A stretch of 51,669 bases of DNA, from NCBI RefSeq assembly GCF_003208175.1, contig NZ_QKMR01000016.1, positions 1,130-52,798 on the forward strand, in the 5' to 3' direction. Every line of letters starts with the position of its first letter. The stretch's first letter is position 1. Both the position numbers and the translations under genes were made by a program. The DNA is from Ruminiclostridium sufflavum DSM 19573 (lineage in GTDB: Bacteria > Bacillota > Clostridia > Acetivibrionales > DSM-1351). The notes below the pieces were generated by a model, which had not been told where the DNA came from, ran no database searches, and saw only the letters and a list, made by a program, of their open reading frames with translations. Below are positions 14,350 through 23,497 of this stretch, piece by piece.

Positions 14350-14966
14350 AAAAAAGACATGGTGGCGCAGTATTCTAGTCAGTACTAATGGCTCTGAAGA
14401 CGGGCCTAAAAATCCGTTAAAGGGCACATCGATGAAGTTCCTTGTGTCGGCTTGCTACGCCCAGTGGTGGGCTGGTGCTGGGAGTTAAGGCTTAGGGGCG
14501 ATCCGCAATGGCATGCGGGCGTAGACCCCTTTTCCGTGGAGACCCTGACTTGTGGATGAAAAGTTAAGCACCTTGCTTACCACCTCATCTACGATAAGGG
14601 ATTAAACCTGTTATGCGGTATCGCAAGATGCTGTGAACAGAGTAGCCTGCCGTGAGTGAAATTTGGTGGATAGTGGATCGGATGCTTAATGTATTGGCCG
14701 ATATATGAGCATTATTGCTGCTTGAAACCTTTTTTGCAAAAGAGGCTAGGAGTCATTTTGACTGTTGGGGAAAACCCCTAGACTGTTCTATATGTGGTTT
14801 ATTGGGGATTAAAGTGTGGACTAAGTGGTAATCAGGCCTCATACTTGGCAACAATATGGAGATGCGTTTAATGGGAAACCTCTGGTTTGGCGACATTCCA
14901 GCATGCATCTGGGAAACCCTGCCTGACCTAAGCCGCAAAATTTACTCAGTAGACTGCCACCTGTTT
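14350..14966 (+). ncRNA. ole: OLE RNA (ornate, large, extremophilic)
   Basis: A non-coding stretch of about 610 bases between ispA and a gene matching OapA, in the same place as the OLE RNA of Bacillus halodurans. GGTGGCGCAGT (14361-14371) can pair, with a two-base bulge, with ACTGCCACC (14953-14961), closing a structure of about 600 bases, the usual OLE size. The stretch is more GC-rich than the surrounding gaps and rich in short helices, for example CCTCTGGTTTGGCGACATTC near 14878. OLE forms a membrane ribonucleoprotein with OapA and OapB and is tied to stress tolerance and magnesium balance. The transcript may start near 14231. Identification rests on context, size, end pairing and recognition of the sequence style. 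Confidence 0.88.
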
Positions 14967-14989
14967 TCTATATATTTGGAGGATTGGTG

Positions 14990-15640
14990 TTGGAAGATAA
15001 CTATAAACATCCGGTCGACGAAAAGAAAGTCAAGTTTAAGGCAAACAATGTCAGTTCAAAAAAAGAGACAAGAATATGGACACTCTTAATTACAGTTGTG
15101 ACATTTTTAATTTCTATTTTTATGTCTTTTTTCTCTAATGAAACAATTGGTCATGCATCTACAGTGGTTTCATTTCTTATTGTTTTCGGTATCATTATTA
15201 TAAGCATTTTATTTGATATAGTAGGTACTGCTGCTACTGCGGCAGATGAAGCACCTTTTCACTCAATGGCTTCACGAAAGCTGTATGGGGCAAGGCAGGC
15301 CATACGGTTAATCAGAAATGCGGATAAGGTATCGAACTTTTGTAATGATGTTGTAGGTGATATTTGCAGTGTAGTCAGCGGAGCCGCAGTTGCATTGATC
15401 GTATACAGGTTTTCGGGAAATGCGTCAAATTCCGAAAATTCAATATTTGCACTTTCTATAACTGCGATGGTAGCATCTTTAACAGTTGGCGGAAAATCGT
15501 TGGGAAAAGCTGTAGCTCTTGCAAACAGCAATTATATAATCTATAAGGTTGCAGTAATTACGAATTTCCCATTTGGAAAATTTAAAATGATAAATACTAA
15601 ATCCAAGAGAAATAAAAAGGATAAGAGTAAAAAAGGATAA
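14990..15640 (+). CDS. oapA: OLE-associated protein OapA, integral membrane
   Basis: A protein of about 216 residues that anchors OLE RNA at the membrane. Four hydrophobic segments are visible: TLLITVVTFLISIFMSFFS, STVVSFLIVFGIIIISILFDIVG, VVGDICSVVSGAAVALIVYRF and FALSITAMVASLTVGG. The signature stretch FDIVGTAATAADEAPFHSMASRK is strongly conserved in OapA, and the family resembles DUF21/CNNM magnesium-linked proteins. The tail is basic (KMINTKSKRNKKDKSKK), suitable for RNA binding. Three starts are in frame (TTG 14984, GTG 14987, TTG 14990); GGAGG at 14978-14982 best fits 14990. It begins about 25 bases after the OLE RNA and ends 25 bases before dxs. Confidence 0.9.
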   Translation: MEDNYKHPVDEKKVKFKANNVSSKKETRIWTLLITVVTFLISIFMSFFSNETIGHASTVVSFLIVFGIIIISILFDIVGTAATAADEAPFHSMASRKLYGARQAIRLIRNADKVSNFCNDVVGDICSVVSGAAVALIVYRFSGNASNSENSIFALSITAMVASLTVGGKSLGKAVALANSNYIIYKVAVITNFPFGKFKMINTKSKRNKKDKSKKG

Positions 15641-15665
15641 AGGAAATTAAAGGGGTATTAATAAA

Positions 15666-17537
15666 GTGGGGTATTTGGATAACATAAGCTCTCCTGAGGA
15701 TGTCAAAAAATTAAATAATGAGCAGCTTTCCTGCTTGGCGGAGGAAATAAGGACATTTCTGATTAATAAGGTTTCGAAGACAGGCGGGCATTTGGCTCCG
15801 AATTTAGGAGTTGTAGAATTGACACTGGCCATACACAAAAATTTTAACACGGAATATGACAAAATTGTATGGGATGTAGGGCATCAATCATATGTGCATA
15901 AGATTTTGACGGGGCGTAAGGATAAGTTTGATACGCTGCGCAAGCTGGGCGGGCTTGCAGGCTTTCCCAAAACCTGCGAAAGCAGGCATGACTGCTTTAA
16001 TACAGGTCACAGCAGTACTTCAATTTCAGCAGCCCTTGGCATAGCGAGGGCCAGAGACTTAAAGAAGGAAAACTACAGTGTTGCTGCTGTTATAGGCGAT
16101 GGTGCCATGACCGGCGGAATGGCATATGAGGCACTGAATGACGGCGGCAGATTAAACAGTAATTTCATTGTGATTTTAAATGATAACGAAATGTCAATTT
16201 CGCATAATGTCGGAGGAATGTCAAAGTATTTGAGCAGATTAAGGACAGATCCCGTATATACAAAGGCGAAAGAGGATGTGGATAATTTTCTCGACAGGAT
16301 GCCGAATTTCAGTAAAAAAGCCAGAGCGGCTGCAGTTAAGATAAAGGGAACGGTAAAATACCTGTTTGCTCAGGGAGTATTCTTTGAACAACTGGGGTAT
16401 AAGTATTATGGCCCTGTAGACGGGCATAATTTTGAAGAGCTGAATAAAGCCTTGATTGCGGCAAAAAAAATAAAGGGCCCTGTTTTGGTTCATGTCAGCA
16501 CGCAAAAGGGAAAAGGTTATTCCTTTGCAGAGGAAAGTCCGGACAGATTTCATGGAATCGCACCTTTTGAGATAGAAACCGGTGAGACCTTCGGATTAAA
16601 TGAGCCGGACTATTCAAAGATTTTTGGGGATGCCGCATGTGATTTTGCAAAAGAAAATGATAGAATTGTTGCAATTTCAGCTGCTATGGCGAAAGGAACC
16701 GGATTGTACAGATTCAGCACAGAATTTTCACAAAGATTTTTTGATGTGGGAATAGCTGAGCAGCATGCCGTTACATTGGCGGCAGGAATGTCAATAAGCG
16801 GTATGATACCTATTGTGGCAATATATTCCTCGTTTTTGCAAAGGGCATATGACCAGATAGTGCATGATGTAGCTATACAAAAGCTGCATGTTGTTTTCGC
16901 GATAGACAGATCCGGCATTGTGGGCGAAGACGGCGAAACTCATCAGGGTATTTTTGATATATCTTTTCTTAATCATATACCCAATTTAACAATTATGGCG
17001 CCTGCCGATTATTATGAGCTAAGACAGATGCTGGACTTTGCGGTAAATAAACAAAACGGGCCTGTTGCCATAAGATATCCGAGAGGAAGAGGGAAAGCCA
17101 TACTGGCAAAAGAATATCCCCTGAAAAAAGGAAAAGGTGCAGTTATCAGGGAGGGCAGGGATGTCTGTATTCTTGCTGTGGGAAGTATGGTTTCAACGGC
17201 TGCCGCTGCCGCTGAGATTCTTGAAGGTAAAGGCGTTAGTGCAGAGGTGGTAAGTGCCAGATTTGTTAAGCCTGTAGATGAACAATTAATTATTGAATGT
17301 GCGAATAGGTTTAAATGCATTGTCACAATGGAAGATAACTGCAAAACCGGAGGCTTTGGAAGCAGGGTATTGGATGTGCTTAATGAAAATGGGCTGAAAA
17401 CCGATTTATATATTATGGCATTGCCTGATGAGTTTATTACACATGGTTCGAGAAATGAACTGCTTAAACAATCAGGATTGGATTCTGCTTCGGCAGCTGA
17501 TGCTATTTTAAAAAAGATGAATAACATACATATATAA
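15666..17537 (+). CDS. dxs: 1-deoxy-D-xylulose-5-phosphate synthase
   Basis: The thiamine-diphosphate enzyme that joins pyruvate and glyceraldehyde 3-phosphate in the first step of the MEP isoprenoid pathway. It has the standard length, 623 residues. Motifs include KTGGHLAPNLGVVELTLA, VWDVGHQSYVHKILTGR, the cofactor motif GDGAMTGGMAYEALN, and FDVGIAEQHAVTLAAGM. The start is GTG at 15666 behind AAAGGGG. It follows oapA closely and is probably co-transcribed with it. Confidence 0.97.
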   Translation: MGYLDNISSPEDVKKLNNEQLSCLAEEIRTFLINKVSKTGGHLAPNLGVVELTLAIHKNFNTEYDKIVWDVGHQSYVHKILTGRKDKFDTLRKLGGLAGFPKTCESRHDCFNTGHSSTSISAALGIARARDLKKENYSVAAVIGDGAMTGGMAYEALNDGGRLNSNFIVILNDNEMSISHNVGGMSKYLSRLRTDPVYTKAKEDVDNFLDRMPNFSKKARAAAVKIKGTVKYLFAQGVFFEQLGYKYYGPVDGHNFEELNKALIAAKKIKGPVLVHVSTQKGKGYSFAEESPDRFHGIAPFEIETGETFGLNEPDYSKIFGDAACDFAKENDRIVAISAAMAKGTGLYRFSTEFSQRFFDVGIAEQHAVTLAAGMSISGMIPIVAIYSSFLQRAYDQIVHDVAIQKLHVVFAIDRSGIVGEDGETHQGIFDISFLNHIPNLTIMAPADYYELRQMLDFAVNKQNGPVAIRYPRGRGKAILAKEYPLKKGKGAVIREGRDVCILAVGSMVSTAAAAAEILEGKGVSAEVVSARFVKPVDEQLIIECANRFKCIVTMEDNCKTGGFGSRVLDVLNENGLKTDLYIMALPDEFITHGSRNELLKQSGLDSASAADAILKKMNNIHI

Positions 17538-17651
17538 TACAAATTTTATAGTAATATAAGCTTGGAATTGCAGCTTGCAAGGGTGAATATAATGGGGCAC
17601 AGCTTATAAAGCGCAGCAAAAACAGGATACAGGGAATTTGGAGGATTGAAG

Positions 17652-18467
17652 TTGGAGAAGGAAAGACTGGATATACTGCTTGTTGAGAAAGGCTTGTTTG
17701 AAAGCAGAGAAAAATGCAAAAGTGCTATCATGGCAGGTGTTGTCCTGATTAACGGGATTCGTGAGGACAAGCCCGGTACAAAGGTACCTGTGGATTGCCG
17801 TATAGAGATAAAGGAAAATATAAATCCTTTTGTCAGCAGAGGCGGGCTAAAGCTGGCAAAAGCAATAAAAGAATTTGGTATAGTCCTTGAAAATAAGGCT
17901 TGCATGGACATAGGTGCTTCAACCGGAGGCTTTACTGACTGTATGTTAAAAAACGGTGCCGCAAGGGTTGTTTCAATTGATGTGGGGTATGGTCAGCTTG
18001 CGTGGGAGCTTAGAAATGATTCCCGTGTTGTTTGCATGGAGAGAACAAATGTAAGATACGTTAAGCCGGAGGATATAGGCTTTTCTTCTGATTTTGCATC
18101 AATTGATGTATCATTTATTTCTTTGACAAAGGTCATGCCTGCTGTGTTAGAATTATTAAAGGAGGATGCAGAGCTTGTCTGCTTAATAAAGCCTCAATTT
18201 GAAGCCGGAAGAGAAAAAGTCGGCAAGCATGGGGTTGTCAGAGACAGGGAGGTACATAAGGAAGTAATATTAAACATAATAAATTTTGTACTTGCCCGGA
18301 ATTTATATGTAGAGGAGCTTTCTTTTTCACCTATTACAGGACCTGAGGGAAACATCGAGTATTTGCTTTATATATCAAAGCAGAGTGAGGAAAATACAGG
18401 CAAGGATATAGATAAACTTATTGACAGAGTAGTGTCTGAGGCACATGTGTCTCTGGTAAAAAACTGA
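17652..18467 (+). CDS. tlyA: TlyA family rRNA 2'-O-methyltransferase
   Basis: A protein of 271 residues. It opens with an S4 RNA-binding domain (ERLDILLVEKGLFESREKCKSAIMAG) followed by an FtsJ-like methyltransferase domain with the SAM motif MDIGASTGGFTDCML and SIDVSFISLTKVMP. TlyA methylates rRNA 2'-hydroxyls; some homologues were called haemolysins. GGAGG at 17640-17644 fits the TTG at 17652 better than the TTG at 17646. It lies in the conserved dxs-tlyA-nadK-argR-recN order. Confidence 0.93.
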   Translation: MEKERLDILLVEKGLFESREKCKSAIMAGVVLINGIREDKPGTKVPVDCRIEIKENINPFVSRGGLKLAKAIKEFGIVLENKACMDIGASTGGFTDCMLKNGAARVVSIDVGYGQLAWELRNDSRVVCMERTNVRYVKPEDIGFSSDFASIDVSFISLTKVMPAVLELLKEDAELVCLIKPQFEAGREKVGKHGVVRDREVHKEVILNIINFVLARNLYVEELSFSPITGPEGNIEYLLYISKQSEENTGKDIDKLIDRVVSEAHVSLVKN

Positions 18468-18482
18468 AAAGCCCGAAAAATA

Positions 18483-18546
18483 AGCTTGTGCAAATATAGT
18501 GCATTTCGAGCTTTTATGTCAGAAACCCGGCGTGGAGGTTTGTATG
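18483..18546 (+). repeat. Dispersed start-codon repeat, copy C, before nadK
   Basis: The copy has the module AGCTTGTGCAAATATAGTGC (18483-18502), shared with 32784, 46504 and 51455, followed by the 3' end CCCGGCGTGGAGGTTTGTATG. The ATG is the nadK start. The anti-SD strand of other copies is missing here. Confidence 0.75.
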
Positions 18547-19401
18547 AGAAACATAGGTGTTATAACGAACAGAGAAAAGGATATTGGGCTGAAATATACA
18601 AAGCAGCTTATTAAAAGCATTGAAAAGCATGGCGGACAGGTTATACTTCCTACACCTAATTCAAACGGCAAAGAGGGAATTGATGATGAAGTAAATGAAA
18701 TATGCGGCAGATGCGATTTGATTATATGTCTTGGCGGTGACGGCACTTTTTTAAAAGCGGCACGTGCAGCTTATTTATATGATATTCCCATGCTGGGAAT
18801 AAATCTGGGCTCCTTGGGCTTTTTAACAGATATCGAAAAAGGAGAAATAGATAAGTGTGTTGAAATTATTTTTGGCGGGAACTACAAAATTGAAGAAAGA
18901 ATGATGATTTCTTCAAAAATATATAAGGGGGGAAGGCTGTTTGCGGAGGATGAGGCAATAAACGATGTCGTTATATCCCGGGGAGGTATCCAGAGAATAC
19001 TTCATTTGAGTACGTTTATTGATGATAATTTTATCGAAATGTTTCCCTGTGACGGTATTGTAATGGCAACACCCACAGGCTCGACAGCATATTCGTTATC
19101 AGCCGGAGGACCTATTGTTGATCCCACCTCGAACCTTATTATTGTAACACCTATTTGCCCTCATATATTATATTCAAGCTCTTTTATAGCAAAGGAGGAG
19201 CAGAGAATAAAGGTTTCTGTGGCAGACGGCTTTGAGCATACCGCACTGGTTAATGTGGACGGGCAAAAGCTCTATGAGATATCGGGCGGAGACTATCTTG
19301 TAATAGAAAAGACCGAAAGTAAGCTGAAAATCCTGAAAATAGACTCTAAAAATTTCTTCAAAATTGTGAGAAATAAATTTTATGATAGAAAAGAGGATTA
19401 A
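18544..19401 (+). CDS. nadK: NAD kinase
   Basis: Phosphorylates NAD to NADP with ATP or polyphosphate. It has 285 residues, with the diagnostic LGGDGTFLKAAR, the NE/D region FAEDEAINDVVISRG and the glycine-rich ATPTGSTAYSLSAGGPIVDP. The open frame extends to 18499, but those 15 residues (ending PGVEVC) are repeat sequence; the start is the ATG at 18544 behind GGAGGTTTGT. Its stop lies five bases before argR. Confidence 0.95.
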   Translation: MRNIGVITNREKDIGLKYTKQLIKSIEKHGGQVILPTPNSNGKEGIDDEVNEICGRCDLIICLGGDGTFLKAARAAYLYDIPMLGINLGSLGFLTDIEKGEIDKCVEIIFGGNYKIEERMMISSKIYKGGRLFAEDEAINDVVISRGGIQRILHLSTFIDDNFIEMFPCDGIVMATPTGSTAYSLSAGGPIVDPTSNLIIVTPICPHILYSSSFIAKEEQRIKVSVADGFEHTALVNVDGQKLYEISGGDYLVIEKTESKLKILKIDSKNFFKIVRNKFYDRKED

Positions 19402-19405
19402 TGAT

Positions 19406-19861
19406 ATGAAATATAACCGACATGCAAAGATATTAGAAATAATTGACAACAATGCAATCGAAACACAGGAGGAGCTTGCCGAAAAGCTGAAGGAGCAAGG
19501 CGTGGATGTTACTCAGGCTACTGTTTCGAGAGATATCAAGGATCTTCGGCTTATCAAGGTTTTATCCTCAGACGGCAGATATAAATATGCTACTTTATCT
19601 CATACGGAAAATCAGATTTCCAGCAGGCTGACAACTATTCTTACAGAAGCGTATGTATCAAGCGATTATGCAAATAATATAGTAGTTGTAAAAACCCTCT
19701 CTGGAATGGCTCAGGCTGCGGCATCAGCCATAGATTCCCTGAAATGGGAAGAGATACTGGGCAGCATTGCAGGCGATGATACACTGATTATTGTTTGCAG
19801 GGCTGAAAAAATAGCAGAGGAAATAGTCAACAAATTCAATAAGATGATAAAGCAGTCTTAG
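19406..19861 (+). CDS. argR: Arginine repressor ArgR
   Basis: A regulator of 151 residues, the normal length. The N-terminal winged helix holds HAKILEIIDNNAIETQEELAEKL and the recognition helix TQATVSRDIKDLRLIKV. The C-terminal oligomerisation and arginine-binding domain holds GSIAGDDTLIIVCR. It represses arginine synthesis and activates catabolism with arginine as corepressor. The ATG at 19406 has AGAGGA at 19393-19398; the upstream ATG at 19382 lies inside nadK and is less likely. Confidence 0.94.
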   Translation: MKYNRHAKILEIIDNNAIETQEELAEKLKEQGVDVTQATVSRDIKDLRLIKVLSSDGRYKYATLSHTENQISSRLTTILTEAYVSSDYANNIVVVKTLSGMAQAAASAIDSLKWEEILGSIAGDDTLIIVCRAEKIAEEIVNKFNKMIKQS

Positions 19862-19964
19862 CCGTATGTATATATTTGATTTGTGAGGATGCCGCTTTAA
19901 AAAGCATACTCAAAAGCTAAAGGTTACACAATTTTATTTAAAAAATTTAGGCAGGTGAATATGT

Positions 19965-21665
19965 ATGCTGTTGCAGCTTGATATTCAAAATATAGCTCTT
20001 ATCGATAAGCTTAGTCTTGAGATTGCACCCGGGTTGAATGTACTGACAGGAGAGACGGGAGCAGGAAAGTCGATTATAATAGATTCGATCAATGCCATCC
20101 TTGGCGAAAGAATAAACAGGGATATAATCCGTAATGGCAAGGAAAAGGCTTTTATTGAGGCTGTATTTGATTATGATGATACATATATAAATGATATATT
20201 GGAGCAGCTGGGAATCGAAGCTGAGGATGGAAACCTTATTATTTCCAGAGAAATTTCTTTGTCCGGTAAAAATACCTGCAGAATTAACGGCAGGCTTGTT
20301 AATGTATCGGCACTGAAGCAGGTGGGAGAGCTGCTGATAGATATTCACGGACAGCATGACAACCAATCGCTGCTAAAGACCGACACACATATCAAGCTTC
20401 TGGATGCTTTCGGCGGGGAGGCTGTACAGAAGTGCAAGACAGAATATTCAGAGGTATATGGAGAATATAAAAGTATTAAGTCAAGGATACAGGGACTTGC
20501 AGGTGACAAGGGTGAAATAGCCCGGCGTATGGATATGCTGAAATATCAGATTGATGAGATTAAGGGTGCAAAGCTTAAAAGGGGCGAAGATGAGAAGCTG
20601 AATAAGCAAAGACAGCTTTTGGCCAATTCAGAAAAGATTATGAGCTCTGTAATTGAGGCATATGGCTTGCTTAATGAGGATATTAACGGGAAGTCGGCTA
20701 TGTATAATTTAAATAACGCACTTAGGGAGCTTTCCGGTATTTGCAGATATGATGAGGATATGGTACCTGTTTCGGAAAAGCTGGAATCTGTAATTTTTCA
20801 GCTGGAGGATATATGCAGTGATATACTTGCAAAAAGAGACAGTGCGGATTTCGATCCCGAGGAGTTGTCCCGTATTGATGAGAGAATTGACATTATTGCA
20901 AGTCTCAAAAGAAAGTATGGCTCAACTCTTGAAGAGATTATTGAGTTTTACGGAAAATCAAAGAAAGAGTATGATGAGCTTTTGCAGAGTGAAAGCCTGA
21001 TAGAGGAATTAAACGATAAGCTGTCCGAAATAGTACAGAAATTGTATGAAGGCAGTAAAAGGCTTCATTTGGAAAGACAAAGGGCGGCAGCGGTTCTGGA
21101 AAAAAACATAACAGAGGAGCTTGAAAATCTGGAAATGAAGAATTCAGAATTTAAGGTGAATTTAATATATAGCGATAATCAAAACAGCTTTACAAAAAAT
21201 GGATTAAATACTGTCGAATTCCTTATCTCAAGCAACATTGGAGAGCCTTTGAAGCCTTTGAACAAAATTGCCTCCGGCGGGGAAATGTCCAGAATAATGC
21301 TTGCAATTAAAACTATACTTGCAAATGTGGACTCTATTCCCACACTTATATTTGACGAAATAGACACCGGTATAAGCGGTAAAGCGGCTCAAAAGGTAGG
21401 AGAGAAGCTGTCATATATATCAAAAAACCATCAGGTTCTTTGTGTTACCCATTTATCACAGTTAGCTTGTATGGCAGACAACCACTTATTTATAGAAAAA
21501 AAATCAAATGATGAAAATACATTCACAACAGTCAGATATCTGGATCAGAAGGGAAGAATTGAAGAAATAGCCAGAATAATCGGAGGCTCTGATATTACAA
21601 CTCTTGCCGTAAAGCATGCAGAAGAACTTATTAATTCTGCTGTCATTTTCAAATCAAAAAATTAA
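19965..21665 (+). CDS. recN: DNA repair protein RecN
   Basis: An SMC-like ATPase of 566 residues acting early at double-strand breaks. The Walker A motif GETGAGKSIIIDSI lies at about residues 29-42. Long coiled-coil arms fill the middle. The signature KIASGGEMSRIMLAIK and Walker B TLIFDEIDTGISGKAA lie near the C terminus. GGCAGGTGAATATGT precedes the ATG. The next gene, spoIVB, begins 276 bases later; no clear terminator lies between. Confidence 0.96.
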   Translation: MLLQLDIQNIALIDKLSLEIAPGLNVLTGETGAGKSIIIDSINAILGERINRDIIRNGKEKAFIEAVFDYDDTYINDILEQLGIEAEDGNLIISREISLSGKNTCRINGRLVNVSALKQVGELLIDIHGQHDNQSLLKTDTHIKLLDAFGGEAVQKCKTEYSEVYGEYKSIKSRIQGLAGDKGEIARRMDMLKYQIDEIKGAKLKRGEDEKLNKQRQLLANSEKIMSSVIEAYGLLNEDINGKSAMYNLNNALRELSGICRYDEDMVPVSEKLESVIFQLEDICSDILAKRDSADFDPEELSRIDERIDIIASLKRKYGSTLEEIIEFYGKSKKEYDELLQSESLIEELNDKLSEIVQKLYEGSKRLHLERQRAAAVLEKNITEELENLEMKNSEFKVNLIYSDNQNSFTKNGLNTVEFLISSNIGEPLKPLNKIASGGEMSRIMLAIKTILANVDSIPTLIFDEIDTGISGKAAQKVGEKLSYISKNHQVLCVTHLSQLACMADNHLFIEKKSNDENTFTTVRYLDQKGRIEEIARIIGGSDITTLAVKHAEELINSAVIFKSKN

Positions 21666-21941
21666 ATTATTACTTTCATGTTTTATTTTACTTGAATAAT
21701 AAAAATCCATAAAGGTTAACTTATGATTGTTGAGTTCAAAACCAATTGCGGTAATTGAGGTTTAAAGCCGTTAATGGTTCGAACCTTCGCACTATAGATG
21801 CAGGATTTTGCAAGTGATGTCAGATGTAAAAAAAAGCAAGCAGCAAAAAATTTTTATTTTAGGAATAGCCTTTATAATAATATAACCTGATTTTTAAGGT
21901 TCTATTATTATTTGGTTTTTCCTCATAGGGAGAGTGAATAA

Positions 21942-23270
21942 ATGCACTATCTAAAATCAAATAAAAAAAAGCTGTTTGTATTGCTGATTGTATGTATTTG
22001 TGTAGTCTCATTCAGTTATTTGCAGGCATTTTCCGTTATACCAAAGAAATTAACACTTTTGGAAGGAGAAGAATATGTTTATAATTTTCAGAGCTTTTAT
22101 TTTGTAAATATCAAAGCAGATAATACTGGGGCATTGCAATTGAATGACAAGGAAATAGAGGCAAATGGGAATTATCTTGAGCTTATGTCGCCTCTGGCCT
22201 TTAAAACTCAAAAGAAGGGTACCGTAAATCTGGATTTTAAGGTATTCGGAGTAATTCCTCTTAAAACTATGCAGGTTGATATTATCCCAAGTAAAAAGCT
22301 GGTTGCATGCGGAAATACAGTTGGAGTAAAAATAAACATGAATGGAATACTGGTAATAGGAGTAAGTGATGTTGAGTCCTGTGCAGGGGAAAGAATTGCT
22401 CCGGCAAAAGAGGGCGGAATCAGGATAGGCGATATAATATATGAAATTAACGGGAAAAAATTAGAGGATATTAACGATTTGATTAAACAGATCGATGACT
22501 CTAAGGGACAGAAATTGGATTTAAAATACAAAAGAGGAAATGCGGTAATGCACACTTTGATTAATCCCATTGAAGGAATTAATGACAAAAAATATCATAT
22601 AGGATTATGGGTGAGAAACAGTACCGCAGGAATTGGTACTATGACCTTTTATGATCCGGAGTCTAATATCTTCGGAGCGTTGGGCCACGGTATAACAGAC
22701 ATTGATACCGGACTGCTTATGCCTGTGAACAGCGGAGAGGTTTTAGAATCAAATATTGTTGCTATAAAACGGGGAGTGCAGGGAACGCCGGGAGAATTAA
22801 AAGGTATATTTATGGAAAATAAGCTGCCTATGGGGAATATATTTAAAAATGATGATTTTGGAATATATGGAAAGCTATTTAATAGTAATATTAAAATAGC
22901 AAAAAACAGGTTATACCCTATAGGTATAAGAGGAGAGGTAAAGGTTGGCCCGGCAACTATTCTGTCAAATATAGAAGGAAATACCATAGAAGAATTTGAT
23001 GTGTATATTGAAAAGGTGGCAAGGCAGTCATTTAGCGGACCAAAGGGAATGGTAGTAAAAATTACAGATAAGAGATTATTGGATACAACAGGCGGAATAG
23101 TTCAAGGCATGTCAGGCAGTCCAATAATCCAGAACGGCAAGTTAATTGGAGCCGTTACCCACGTATTGGTGAATGATCCAACAAGAGGGTATGGCATATT
23201 TATAGAATGGATGATAAAAAATATAGACGGAAATTCTAATATTAGTGCGGAAGAGTTGAAAGTTGGATGA
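21942..23270 (+). CDS. spoIVB: SpoIVB serine peptidase (family S55)
   Basis: A forespore protease secreted into the intermembrane space, where it starts sigma-K activation. It has 442 residues: an N-terminal membrane anchor (LFVLLIVCICVVSFSYLQAF), a PDZ domain (GGIRIGDIIYEINGKKLEDINDLIKQI), and the S55 domain with histidine in FGALGHGITD (H249) and the catalytic serine in GMSGSPII (S393). AGGGAGAGTGA precedes the ATG. It directly precedes spo0A, as in Bacillus. Confidence 0.96.
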   Translation: MHYLKSNKKKLFVLLIVCICVVSFSYLQAFSVIPKKLTLLEGEEYVYNFQSFYFVNIKADNTGALQLNDKEIEANGNYLELMSPLAFKTQKKGTVNLDFKVFGVIPLKTMQVDIIPSKKLVACGNTVGVKINMNGILVIGVSDVESCAGERIAPAKEGGIRIGDIIYEINGKKLEDINDLIKQIDDSKGQKLDLKYKRGNAVMHTLINPIEGINDKKYHIGLWVRNSTAGIGTMTFYDPESNIFGALGHGITDIDTGLLMPVNSGEVLESNIVAIKRGVQGTPGELKGIFMENKLPMGNIFKNDDFGIYGKLFNSNIKIAKNRLYPIGIRGEVKVGPATILSNIEGNTIEEFDVYIEKVARQSFSGPKGMVVKITDKRLLDTTGGIVQGMSGSPIIQNGKLIGAVTHVLVNDPTRGYGIFIEWMIKNIDGNSNISAEELKVG

Positions 23271-23286
23271 AATTTTAATAAAATAA

Positions 23287-23327
23287 CATTATATTATTAC
23301 TCTTTGGGCAATAATATAATGTTTTTT
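23287..23327 (+). terminator. Terminator after spoIVB
   Basis: CATTATATTATT (23287-23298) pairs perfectly over 12 bases with AATAATATAATG (23310-23321), followed by TTTTTT. Confidence 0.9.
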
Positions 23328-23420
23328 CTTTATAATATTAGAGAAATATGGTAATATAGAGGCATACACGAGTTATTTTGTTTTTTAAAATATTTTTTCT
23401 TTGGCAATTAATGAAAAAAC

Positions 23421-23449
23421 TTGTAATTATGTCGAGTTCAAAATATAAT
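23421..23449 (+). promoter_or_regulatory. spo0A promoter with a possible 0A box
   Basis: TTGTAA (23421-23426) and TATAAT (23444-23449) stand 17 bases apart. In the spacer, TGTCGAG (23430-23436) differs by one base from the Spo0A box core TGTCGAA, so Spo0A may bind its own promoter. The promoter lies about 50 bases before the TTG start. Confidence 0.6.
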
Positions 23450-23497
23450 AGAGACATGACATATTTTGGTAAAATAAAAAAGTAGGGGGTTATTGCA

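Noticed and set aside
14231-14488. Open frame of 85 codons at the start of the OLE region
   Set aside because: It lies over the structured RNA, has no SD, and the peptide resembles nothing. The frame at 14856-15089 is rejected for the same reason.
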